Assembly: GCA_963921825.1 (NCBI GenBank)
Contig: OY997588.1
Coordinates: 84,077,043 to 84,141,042, forward strand
Reading direction: 5' to 3'
Length of the DNA stretch: 64,000 bases
Source: Erodium maritimum
Taxonomy: Eukaryota; Streptophyta; Magnoliopsida; Geraniales; Geraniaceae
Numbering within the stretch: the stretch's first letter is position 1; each line of letters starts with the position of its first letter. Both the position numbers and the translations under genes were made by a program. Below are positions 22,384 through 32,189 of this stretch, one piece after another. Under the pieces are notes generated by a model that was not told where the DNA came from, made no database searches, and worked only from the letters and a program-made list of their open reading frames with translations.

Positions 22384-25300
22384 TGTCACGTCCCGAATTC
22401 GATAGAACCGAACCCGGAACGCGAACGGTGAAACAATAAAACAATTTTCAAACATTTTAATAAACCGCTTAAAATTTCCACTTTGAGTTAATCAAAAACA
22501 ATATTTTACAACTGAAAGTACGTCCAAAACAAGCGGACAAAAACAACCAAAGCGTACGTCGCTAAACTCCCAAAAAGAAACCCGGACTCCCGCTCCCAGC
22601 TCTTCAAGCTTCGAGAGGTCCCCCAGTCCGCCTCGCGACCAGTACCTGTAGGAAAAGCAGCTAGGGGTGAGCGTTCGCTCACCACCACGGATACTAGACT
22701 GACTACGACATACTAGCAGAAATACCGGAAAATCCAACAACAAACAAAACACCGGTGACTACGATCCCCAAACTCAAATAACCCGACTGTCACACGAAAA
22801 ATGTTACTTTCCCCAACCAAACTAAACACCCGTACACGTAATGTAGACCCGACACCGTAATGACGACCTCAAAGAACACAACACAGAAGTGATCAAAATC
22901 ACGCAAACCGCAACCACAAGCCTCATCACTTTACCGATCACGCGACGGAAGGTGCTACTTACCTGATGGGGACACAACCCTCTGCTCTTTACCGACCGCG
23001 CACCGGAGGGTACGACACACCCCTCGGGCATAAATCCAGCCTCAGCACTTTACCAATCACGCGCCGGAAGGTGCTACTCACCTACGGGGACCACAACCCT
23101 CTACTCTTTACCGACCACGCATTGGAGGGTATGACACACCCCTCGGGCACAGCTCTAACCTCAACACTTTACCGATCGTGCGCCGGAAGGTGCGACTCAC
23201 CTAACGGGGACCATAACCCTCTGTACTTTACCGACCGCGCACCGGGGGTACGACACACCCATCGGGCATAGCTCAACAGTACCACAAGAACAATCACAGT
23301 CACAACCAAAAGGCACACAATACCCCGCAAAGGAAAGGAAAAGAATACGACAACACGACTAATTACCACTCGGCACGTCAGTCAACCAAATACGGGCTCA
23401 ACTCCCCACGGGCACTCGTGGCCACCCACAAACACAAACAATAACATACGGGTTCAACACCCCACAGGCACACATGGCCACCCACGACACACAAACAGTA
23501 ACATACGGTTTCAACACCCCACAGGCACACACGGCCACCCACGACACACAAACAGTAAAAATACGGGTTCAACACCCCCCAGGCACACATGGCCACCCAC
23601 GACACACAAACAGTAAAATACGGGTTCAACAACCCAAAGGCACACCTGACCACCCACGACACACAAACAGTACTCTACGGGTTCAACTCCCCACAAGCAC
23701 TCATGGCCACCCACAAACACAAACAATTCAATCAACCTCCGGGCACAACCAAATGCCACCAGTATTTCCATTGTTCGATAAGTTCACTTATCCTACGACA
23801 CTACTAAGTGTCACATGCATTTCTATTGCTCGATACGTTCACGTATCATACGACACCACTAAGTGTCGCCTGCATTTCTAGTGTTCGATAAACTTACTCA
23901 TCCTACGACACCACTAGGTGTCACATGCATTTCTACTGTTAACTTTCCCTAGTCAAGGCCGAGATCCGGCTACTTTTCCCTACCTCGTAACGCTTTCCCA
24001 CAAGTCCACGCCCAAGCTCCGGCGTGCTCGCGATCACTCGCCTAGCCTCCCCTTTCCGCGGTCGGCGGCACGATCTAATATGAACACAATTAAAACACTT
24101 TTTAAGTTCGCAGGCAAAGCTGAATTTTTAAAGAATTAGATGCCCAAATGCAACCCTGGTAATGTCGATCACTCCCAAACTTCCCAATTACTCGACATTG
24201 TCAATAATGGGCCCGGAAAGGCCCGATTCGCCCGGCTCGGCGAATCTGCCCGGGATTGGAAAACGCCCTTCCAGGGATCCGAAAATTCTCGTTTTCGTTT
24301 CTACGATCTTAGAATAATTCAAGGGTTCCAATGCAATCGACGGAATCAATTTTCGACTTCCGAGCGATTTAATTCGCGTTTAAAGTTTCTAAACCCGAAA
24401 TTTCTAACTTTCACAATTTAATTCCATAATTCGTTCCGGGTGTGAAATATCGATTCGGGGATCGTCCAAAACCACCCGAACACGAAAAACCCGAGACCCG
24501 ACACATGGGACCCACCCGGCCACCAACACCCGTGGGTGGCTGGACCGGTTCACCACAGTGGTGGCCGGTCCTAGCTCCGGCCAGCCACCACCCACGGTGG
24601 CCGGAGCTCCCCCGAGCCTCCAGTCACCGGAATCCGGTCATTCTTCTCCCCAAAACGTCCCCAACAAACCATACACCTCAACTCATCCATATTTAACTCG
24701 TTTAAACACAAACCCTAACTTTCAAACGTACCAAAACGAGAATCGAATAGGTTCTCACCGTAAGGAATGACAATGGGAGCTCGATTCTTCAACCGTTGAG
24801 ACGATCTGTTGGTTGGATCGTCGGGAAATCGACAAAACCCTAGCTTTCCTTTTCTTTTCTTTTTCCTTTTCTCCTCCTCCTTCTTCTCTCTTCTTTCTCT
24901 CTCCATTTCTCTTTCTTTTTTGAATATGGCCTAACACCCCTTTGTTCTCTTCCTTTTGTTTTGTTCAAAATTACCAACTACCATCACTTCTTCCTTTTGT
25001 TTTGTTCAAAAATAACAACTACCACCACTTGTGTGACAAGTGGCAAGTGGGTCCCACCTTTTATAAAAAATATATTTGTCAGATTCGCGAAATTCGGCCG
25101 TCTCGGGACCCGAACGAGCCCATTTTCCAAGAAATTACGAGATTTCACGTGCTACAAGGAAACGGCCCAACTAAGACCGTTGTAACGACGGATAAGCTTT
25201 TTGGATCCAAAACGAGCCTCGAACGGACCAAAACGTCGCTCGGTTGACTTTTCCAGCAAAAAGTCAACATTTCCCAAATTGGTCAAAAAGTTGCTCTGAG

Positions 25301-25455
25301 TCCCCCAGAACTCATTTTGGTCGATATCGGGGTCAACTTAAGTCCGATATGACCCTCGGGGTCAATCTTAGGTCCATTTAGGTATATGTCCAAAAAATTT
25401 AAATTTTCCTGTTTTTCGCCGATTTGACTGGCGTTGACCGGGAGTGGTTCTTACA
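22384..25455 (-). mobile_element. Solo LTR 3 (Ty3/gypsy)
   Basis: A 3,072-bp LTR of the same family, from TGTCACGTCCCG to GTTCTTACA. Its flanks are CATA at 22380-22383 and CATA(T) at 25456-25460; the fifth base of the left duplication is shared with the LTR's first T or has been lost. It contains a repeat of about 120 bp in three copies (about 22940-23270), a 57-bp array (23385-23730), hairpins at 23797, 23852 and 23907 spaced exactly 55 bp, a GATTCGCC hairpin (24225-24246), and a GC-rich block (24510-24640) shared with solo LTR 1. Confidence 0.9.
23385..23730. repeat. 57-bp minisatellite in solo LTR 3
   Basis: About six head-to-tail units of 57 bp begin TACGGGTTCAACACCCC. The motif is shared with solo LTR 2 (14165-14330) and is related to the 38-bp arrays of the other LTRs. 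Confidence 0.85.
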
Positions 25456-26396
25456 CATATGACCAGGAAAACCAGGTTGGGCATGAAAAAGATCCAAGCG
25501 TGCAAGATGGGTTGGTTTTATCGTTTGGTGCATTTCATGATCAACTAGGCCAAGAGGTTATAGATCTGGTGAAGCAAGTGGAGTCTATTGGTGAGGCTAT
25601 CAACGTTTTGGGCTCAAGCAATGAAGCTCGTCTACAAGAGGCCTAGGCGTGGAGTTTAGTTGACATTCGGGTGGCTCATGGTCTTGGCCCTCCTTTTTTG
25701 GGTTCGGGTGTGTTTTTTGGGCCTCAGGTTGATGGTTCGGTAGATATTGGTGTTTCAAAGGTCTCAATACCGATTGTTAGGGATCAGGGCTGTCCATGAA
25801 AAGACACCCTAATTCAATCTTCGACTTCTAGGGGGCGGATTACTAAGAAGCATAATTTTATAGGTACTGTGACCTGTACTAAGCCTACTACACGATCCAT
25901 GAGTCGGGAAAGGTATATTCAAGCTGCCCCTTTAGTGATGGACATGTGGAATCAGGTAGCTGTCAAGTCATCTAAGGGCACCTTCTCCGACGTCAAGGAG
26001 ATTAGCAATTAACTTTGTGTTTCTCTTTTTGGTTTGTTTGTTTGACTTTTTCTGTTTTTGGGGAGTACTTTCTTTGGTTTTAAAGGTTTTTTCATTTAAA
26101 CTCCATTGCCGGGAGCTCCTCTGTAATATTTATTTCTTACCTTTCTACCTTAAGATGATTTCCTACTTGGAAAGTCTCTCCTTCTAATAAAAATCTGAGC
26201 TGATTTTTTTTTATGTATATGATAATTGGGTGCAATGCTATTGGCCAGTCTTTTAATTAAAAATAAATATGATATTTCGTATAAATTCAACCAAAACTTT
26301 CCATATTCTCATATTTCTCCTTCAACCCCCTCTCGAGCATATGAAGAATTGATACCAATCAAAATCCCCATCCATCTTTGATCGATCTTTTTGGTG

Positions 26397-26900
26397 CCCA
26401 GATCATATCACTACTGCTAAATCAACCCTGACTAACGAATTCTATGCGTTGACTATGATCTATTATCCGTCTGATACATGCATCAGGTAAGTTCTGTTGT
26501 CGAAATCCCATAGGCCAAGTATTTTTCCTACGTCCGAAATTTATCTATCGGCCAGGAGATAACATCACCCACGGATACTATCCGTTGGTGAATTGGTGCA
26601 CCTATATGAAGAATAGTATCCATTGGTTGACTGTTTTACCAGCTTGGCGGATATTGTCTGTTAATGAACAATTTCACAAGTCAGACGTATAGTATCCGTT
26701 AGTGAACTGTTTGACTAGTCCGACTGATCATATCCCTTGGTGAACGATTTCTCCTATTTGACTGATAGTTTCCGTTGGTGAACCATTTCACCATACTGAT
26801 GGATACTACTCGTTGGTGAACTGGTGCACCAAACCGATGGTTGTATCCATCCGTCAGGGTTTGTCTCAGATTCAAAACAATATTTGGTAATCTTACACCC
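26397..26900. repeat. Degenerate repeats of about 55-60 bp
   Basis: Five or six diverged copies of a motif around TATCCGTTGGTGAACTG occur between about 26565 and 26840. The first copy forms an imperfect palindrome (CACCCACGGATA / TATCCGTTGGTG, about 26567-26591). CACTACTGC near 26412 could be a CACTA-type terminus, but I could not find the other end. Confidence 0.4.
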
Positions 26901-26999
26901 ATACGTTAATTTCACCTGTATATAGAACTTGTGATATAATCCAATAACCAATGAATACACAAGTAGTCAAATTCTTATTTACTATACTAGCAGTCCACA

Positions 27000-28150
27000 A
27001 TTTTGTTTAGTAATACAACCCCACAAGCAGTCCATTGTTTTGTTCTGGAAAATATAATAAAGTTTGGATCAAACGTTGAGAAAGTACAAGCATTACGAAT
27101 GAAGGTAGACGGTTGGACAATGGATGACGTAAGTCACCGGTTGATTATGAGTGAAACATTGAGTGAAAGCACGCTTTCATCATCCCAGCCTTAATGGCTT
27201 ATAAGGAAACTCTAAATTGTTCTACTATTAGTTCCTCTATTTGGTTGCACAAAGCTTCCTTCTTTTATTGGCGCTGCTCCTCCAATTGGGAAATTTGTGA
27301 TTGCTACTAAGCAAGTTGAGCCTTAAATCTTCAAGCTACTCCAATGAATTTCCATACCTCACATTGGACCAAGCACCACCGTTCATAGTCTTCATCACCA
27401 TTGGGAGCTTCACCATCTTCCCGATCCCCGATTGCATGCGAAGCTATTGTTTTTTACCTGACACTAGCTGGATGAGGGGAACCTCTTGCTCTAGAGTAAG
27501 CGGCTGAATTACGGACGTGGAAGAATTCTCACATTTGTCCAGCAGCAACTCAGTGTGCTTCTTCATGGCGTCCTGCATAACCTTTCTGACGAGAATTCCC
27601 AATGAGGTTAAAAATGTGATTAAAAAAAAGGAAATGAAATGTAACATGCAAAGAGAACTAAAAATGAAACAAAATACATGTTTATAATTTAAATACAAGG
27701 ATATTATTAAATATAAAGCATACCACTTTTGCAACGTTGTGTTTGTTTTCGTCATCCTCTTGTGGTATGCCTAGATGTAGGTTTCGCAGTGTAGGGCAAA
27801 GAAAATTGGAGAGAGCCCGGTCGGCAAGGGATATACTCCTCTCGTGGTGAGCGAGAAGCTTCTGCGCCCAAGCAATTTTCCACATTTTCTTAAGGCCTAC
27901 AAGTTGCAAAAAATGTTGTAAATCTAAAACATAAAACAAGCATGTAGAATTTGAAATGCATAAAGTAATTTTACTTACTACAAATTTGTCTGATTTGAAG
28001 TGCTCAAGAAGCCATTTGAACTAGGCCTTATGGTGAATGAATTCAAGGGGGGCCTCAATCTCTGAATTCGGGTTTTAGTCGTTTTTCTAGCTCTCCACCC
28101 ACTTACCACACCATGTCGTGTTTCCACTCTCTAAAGCGGCCGGATGTCAT
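27000..28150 (-). pseudogene. Unclassified gene-like relic, possibly transposase-related
   Basis: The minus strand has three separate open stretches with plausible intron borders between them. One (about 27933-27730) encodes WAQKLLAHHERSISLADR and ends at a GT-like site after HNVAKVV. The next (about 27595-27448) encodes VMQDAMKKHTELLLDKCENS and TLEQEVPLIQLVSG. The last (about 27330-27250) includes LANWR-like and basic KRRKLC residues. The spacing and acidic/basic character recall accessory ORFs of CACTA-type transposons, but no diagnostic domain is visible. Confidence 0.3.
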
Positions 28151-28414
28151 TTCTATTATCCACGCCCTAGAATCCAGTAATGGTTTACCCCTCTTTTAAA
28201 CTCGTATATGCACTACTTATAATGAAGACATTACTAAGTATATTACAAACCTAAATATTAAACTTACTACTATGACCTACAAAAAAATTGATACATACAT
28301 TTAGCTAGAAGAATAGTAAAACCTTGGGGTCATCATCCAACTTTGAAAAGGTTGGCTTGTTCATTGGAATGTAGTTTTTGATAATCAAACCAATGTGATG
28401 TGTGATCTGCCTCT

Positions 28415-28801
28415 GTGGAATTTCACTATCATTTCGACTTTCGTTCCACGACAAAAGACTTTAGTTCCTTTTCGGTCCTACAATATTTTTTGAAGATTCT
28501 TCATAGTGACTGGTCCTCTTTTCCCGTCTTCACATCATATCCTCATCCTTGCTCCACCATAACAGCTAGAGAACAACCCGTGAAGTTCTGTCCGAGCAAC
28601 AAGTTGAGCTTGCATGATGCACCTAACAATTGTGATCACAACACTACGTCCCCCAAGAACATAAAATCTCGTTTAATATATAAATGTGAAAAGGAAGATC
28701 TTCTTATGCCAGAGAGTCCATGTTTGAGTCATGCACACGTTACTCCTCTTCCCAATATGCTCGATTTCATATATCAACCTCATGTTCGTTCATACGATTA
28801 A
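28415..28801 (+). pseudogene. Gene X exon or fragment (unit D), unrecognised
   Basis: A 128-codon open frame whose 3' half, from NNCDHNTTSPKNIKSRLIYK onward, is repeated at 55114-55325 (SSDHNANSPMNIKSHLIS). The substitution pattern preserves the frame in both copies. No known domain. Together with the open frame at 29778-30017 it probably belongs to the gene that lies upstream of LLG in each unit. Confidence 0.45.
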
Positions 28802-28862
28802 GTGAGATTTGAATAAATAATGTATAAAAAAGATACACACTTAATCGACATAATTGATACAA

Positions 28863-29740
28863 AATGTATAAATTTGAATTTAGAAATAAATTTCAATTAG
28901 GTTCTATACTCTCTCAAAATGCTCTCTTTTATCAGCTATATTGTTTAAGCGTCGACTGTCCGCTGCCGGCGATTAAGACAATGTTTGATGCAAGAGAGAT
29001 TGTTCATAAAGGGAAGAGTTGCGGGTCTCTTAGTGAGGTGATTGTAGATGGTGGATCTATAACATCATCATGGGCATACTTGAAGGAGTTTCTTCTTCCT
29101 CGGTCCGAGTTGGACAACTTATTACTTCCTTTCCGGACAAATGGAATGGCGCTGTTAGTGGGTCGGCAAACAGGCCTGTTGTTCAGGTTAAGCCGTCTAT
29201 CATTGTGCCGGCGATCGGGAAGGTAGAGACCTCGGTGGCGGCCTGTTATTCATATTGATTCTCTGATTGTTGTGGCTGGTTAATTGAGTCGCTTAGGGTG
29301 TTTTGATGACAAAATGGACTTGGCAGACCAGAATTTTAGTGCAAAAAAATCAAAGGGTTCTAAGTTGAGTCCATTAGGTGATGAGTTCGGTCAATCAACA
29401 ACTTCACTTGGGAAGGATGTGGTAGACCCATCATTGGCAAACTTATGTCTTCAAAACTCGATTAAAGACTCAAAGCGACGGTAATATTCTTGAAGCTCAG
29501 CATATAAAAGAGATTGGAGATAATTTATCACTACATGAACTTTAGGGAAGTAAAGTTGTGAGGATCTCTGCTGGTTGAGTCGTCAATTATCTCCATTGTT
29601 TTTTTTTTTTGAGGTCGATTTTGTTTTGCCCTTCTTTGGAAGGGTTTCTTTGAAGGTTGCTGACCTTTATGGCTGTCCTTTCTTTTTTCTCCGCTTTTGA
29701 ATAAAAGATTTTTCATCAAACCATCATCTATAAAAAAATC
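28863..29740 (+). mobile_element. LINE-type insertion inside gene X (unit D)
   Basis: An 878-bp insert ends with a LINE-like 3' end (TTTGAATAAAAGATTTTTC...CATCTATAAAAAAATC). A target duplication of about 16 bp, (G/A)ACATAA(T/C)TGATA(C/T)AA, lies at 28847-28862 and 29741-29756. The copy at 55325-55380 lacks the insertion. Inside are short open frames (for example 29070-29258 and 29284-29484) but no polymerase, so it is internally deleted or a LINE ORF1 remnant. Confidence 0.6.
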
Positions 29741-29777
29741 AACATAACTGATATAATATTAGCTTTGGGTTTCAGAA

Positions 29778-30017
29778 ATGGTTTATAAGGAATGTAATAT
29801 ACTTAATTTTCAATTCGTTCAAATGAAGAATGAGATTTTGATACATGACGAAGAAGGGAAGGAGGGTTTACATAGTTTTGAAAGAATGGGAGATCAGTTG
29901 ATCAAAAAGCACAAGGAAAACCCATTAGAAGAGGTTGTGGGTCTTGAAGCTGCACAAGTACTTCCAACAAGAATGAGCACGAGAAGGCGAATAGACAAAA
30001 AACTTGGCTTTGATTAG
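29778..30017 (+). pseudogene. Last exon of gene X (unit D), unrecognised
   Basis: A 79-codon frame, rich in Glu and Lys, ending with a basic block (RMSTRRRIDKKLGFD) before its stop. Broken copies occur at about 11270-11335, 17545-17608 and 55390-55510, always upstream of an LLG copy. It is called a pseudogene fragment because the upstream exon is separated by a LINE insertion; splicing across that insertion cannot be excluded. Confidence 0.45.
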
Positions 30018-30601
30018 AGTTTCATCGGGACATAAATGTCGAGTTTGAATCATTGCTAAGTTAAGGATTCTTGTTGAAAAAATAACTTGTATATATCACC
30101 CAATATCCTCCCTCTAAAACATTTGTTTTCTTTTTCCAGTGAATGTTTTAATTGAGGTAAATAAAAGGAGCAGAACTAGGTAGTGGTATTATGCTGATTC
30201 ATAAAAACGCTTAGGTTAACCATAATACAAGAAATATCTTTAAGTCTGTTCATAATGGTCAGACTAAGACATCTTTATTCTTACCAGAGGACCTATAAGA
30301 TCTTACTACGTATTTTTTCAGTAACATTTCTCATGTACGATATTAGTAAGAATAAGCCACTCCTGGTCAATGTAGGATTTATGTTACCAATCTTGTGTTT
30401 TTTCGATATGCTCGAGTCAGCTGGCCACAAGGTTTAATGCCAACAAGAAGTTTATTTTCATACTAGGCAGGAATCTTGGAGGACCAACCCTAGATACATT
30501 CAAACTACTTGATTAATACAAATATAATCAAAATCAACATGTTTTTAATCAATAAATTAAGTTTATGATTGTAAGAGACACATACGTTGGGTGCAACCCC
30601 A
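30018..30601. other. Spacer between gene X and LLG relic (unit D)
   Basis: Similar to the unit A spacer at 11335-11760 (for example the block around 30200-30370). Near 30463-30485 a relic of LLG exon 2 can be read (ACTAGGCAGGAATCTTGGAG, compare 58274-58298). No intact gene. Confidence 0.5.
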
Positions 30602-30850
30602 TGCCTAATAACATTTGAAACGATGGACTACAAGCCAATGACGAATACGTATAAAGTGCTGGAGTACGATACAAAAGTATATTGCGATGCACTCAAGGAG
30701 ATGGCTTACCCGACGACACCCAAATAAATGATGTGGGGACCGAATGTGCATATAAGATATTCTACTATGTACACATGACCAAAAATACCCCAATGGTCTC
30801 TTCTACTACAAGTGTTATATCAACACTGATATCGGTGAAGTGGGCGTAGA
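30602..30850 (+). pseudogene. LORELEI-like GPI-anchored protein pseudogene D
   Basis: Exon-3 relic: TFETMDYKPM, EYDTKVYCDALKEMAYP, then a stop at about 30725 after a 1-bp deletion relative to the other copies. Several family cysteines are lost. Beyond the frameshift, CAYKIFYYVHMT and YYKCYINT can be recognised in other frames. Exon 1 is not found. Confidence 0.7.
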
Positions 30851-31273
30851 ATACCCCTGGTTCTTGTTTGCTTACATACATGAATCTATTTTGTTTTTTT
30901 TCACCGTCATATAATAATAAACAAAGACTGTATTGTTTTATTTTTGAGTCATACAAAAATGTGTCAACCCCTTTTTTATCCAAATGTTGGTATCTTCTAT
31001 TATTGGCAATTCACCTTTGAGTTTCCATATGTCATTTTACCCACATAATCACATGAATCAACTCCGAACAATTAAATATAATACGTCTACAATAATCATA
31101 TATACATTCTGTTAATGTGAAGTTTATGCCAATAATAGTTATTCAATTCAAAAATCAATTAATAACATTATATTGTATAATATTCATTGAAACGGAAAAA
31201 TGGTTTTAATCATACGAAATGGTGCGCTTAAAATATGGCTGAAAATCATGATTTTCTCTACATCCTCAACTTA

Positions 31274-31611
31274 GAGCATCCACAGTCATCTCGCCGGCTG
31301 CCGGCGAGATGGCGCCGGCGAGATGATTTAAAGAATTGTTTTTTATTCATCTCGCCGGCTCACCGCCAGCGAGTTCTGCAGTGGGCTGGCGGGGAGGCGC
31401 CGGCGAGATGAGGAAAAAACAAGTATAAAACAAAAAAAAATTGCAACACAAACCCACAAGTTCTCCTCGCCAGCGAGATCTGCTGGCGAGGTCGTTAACG
31501 GCTACCCAAGTCGTCAGCGTGCTCCTCGCCTCCACCTCGCCTGCTCCCCGCCTCCTCCTCGTCGGCGAGATCATCTCGCCAGCTGCTCCTCGCCCACGAC
31601 TATGGGTGCTC
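31274..31611. mobile_element. Harbinger/Tourist-like MITE
   Basis: A 338-bp element with terminal inverted repeats GAGCATCCACAGTC and GAGCACCCATAGTC (right end read in reverse), flanked by TTA on both sides (31271-31273 and 31612-31614), as expected for PIF/Harbinger elements. The interior is made of GC-rich inverted and direct copies of CTCGCCGGC-type motifs, so the transcript would fold strongly. It sits in sequence that elsewhere forms the start of the next LLG unit. Confidence 0.85.
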
Positions 31612-31739
31612 TTATGTTTTGATACAAATTTAAAAAGGAGTTTGTGGATTTTTCGTAAATCACAAATTTATCAACACTAAGATATTTTTACAACATCAAG
31701 GCATGTAAGTCGGCATGTTGTAGTTGTTAGAGTACTTTT

Positions 31740-32189
31740 TTTATCAACAATTTTTGGGTTTTTGACGCAGTCCGAATTGAGGACACAACATTAGTGTCCA
31801 AATCCGACAAAACCCTAACATTTTTTGGATCGAAACGGCCACCTAAGCAAAACTCATCGTTTTTCCATGACCGAAAACGTTTTTTGGCCACACGAGGTCA
31901 TCAGGAGGGACAATTTCGTATATTTTTGGAGTCCATGTGTTATTTCCTTTTTGTTTTAGGGTTTTGAGATTTTCTTCATTTGTATTAGGACTTTGGGTTT
32001 TAGTTTTTCTATAACAGCACATTAGGCTTTGATTGTAAGACAGATTTTGAAGTAATGAACACAAAAACGAGTTTCAAACTCAATCTATCTTGTTCGATAT
32101 TCATTATGAATCAACAAATCTAATAATGAACTTCTTTTCCGCCACACGCTCTACATCAGTTTGTACCATAGTCTATTCGTTCCAGGAAG
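31740..32189 (+). other. Leader and possible 5' LTR end of Ty3/gypsy element 3
   Basis: No open frame. The stretch ends CTCTACATCA followed by TTTGTACCATAGTC, which could be a decayed LTR end plus initiator-Met primer site (consensus TGGTATCAGAGC). The gag start follows at 32190. The left LTR border was not found. Confidence 0.35.

Larger units (their letters stand above)
22030..26215 (+). pseudogene. LINE-like open frame split by solo LTR 3
   Basis: An open frame at 22076-22383 (PILAVVGLGSGGIRAETFLE) continues in frame after the solo LTR at 25456-25646 (GHEKDPSVQDGLVLSFGAFH) once the LTR and one duplication are removed. Downstream sequence holds further broken frame and then a 3'-UTR-like segment ending in CTAATAAAAATCTGAGCTGATTTTTTTT near 26210. 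No catalytic motif is visible. ORF1 of a plant LINE or a non-autonomous element is the likeliest reading. Confidence 0.4.

Noticed and set aside
23385..23730. Regular repeats considered as a CRISPR array
   Set aside because: Units are contiguous 57-bp tandem copies without unique spacers, in plant retroelement LTRs.
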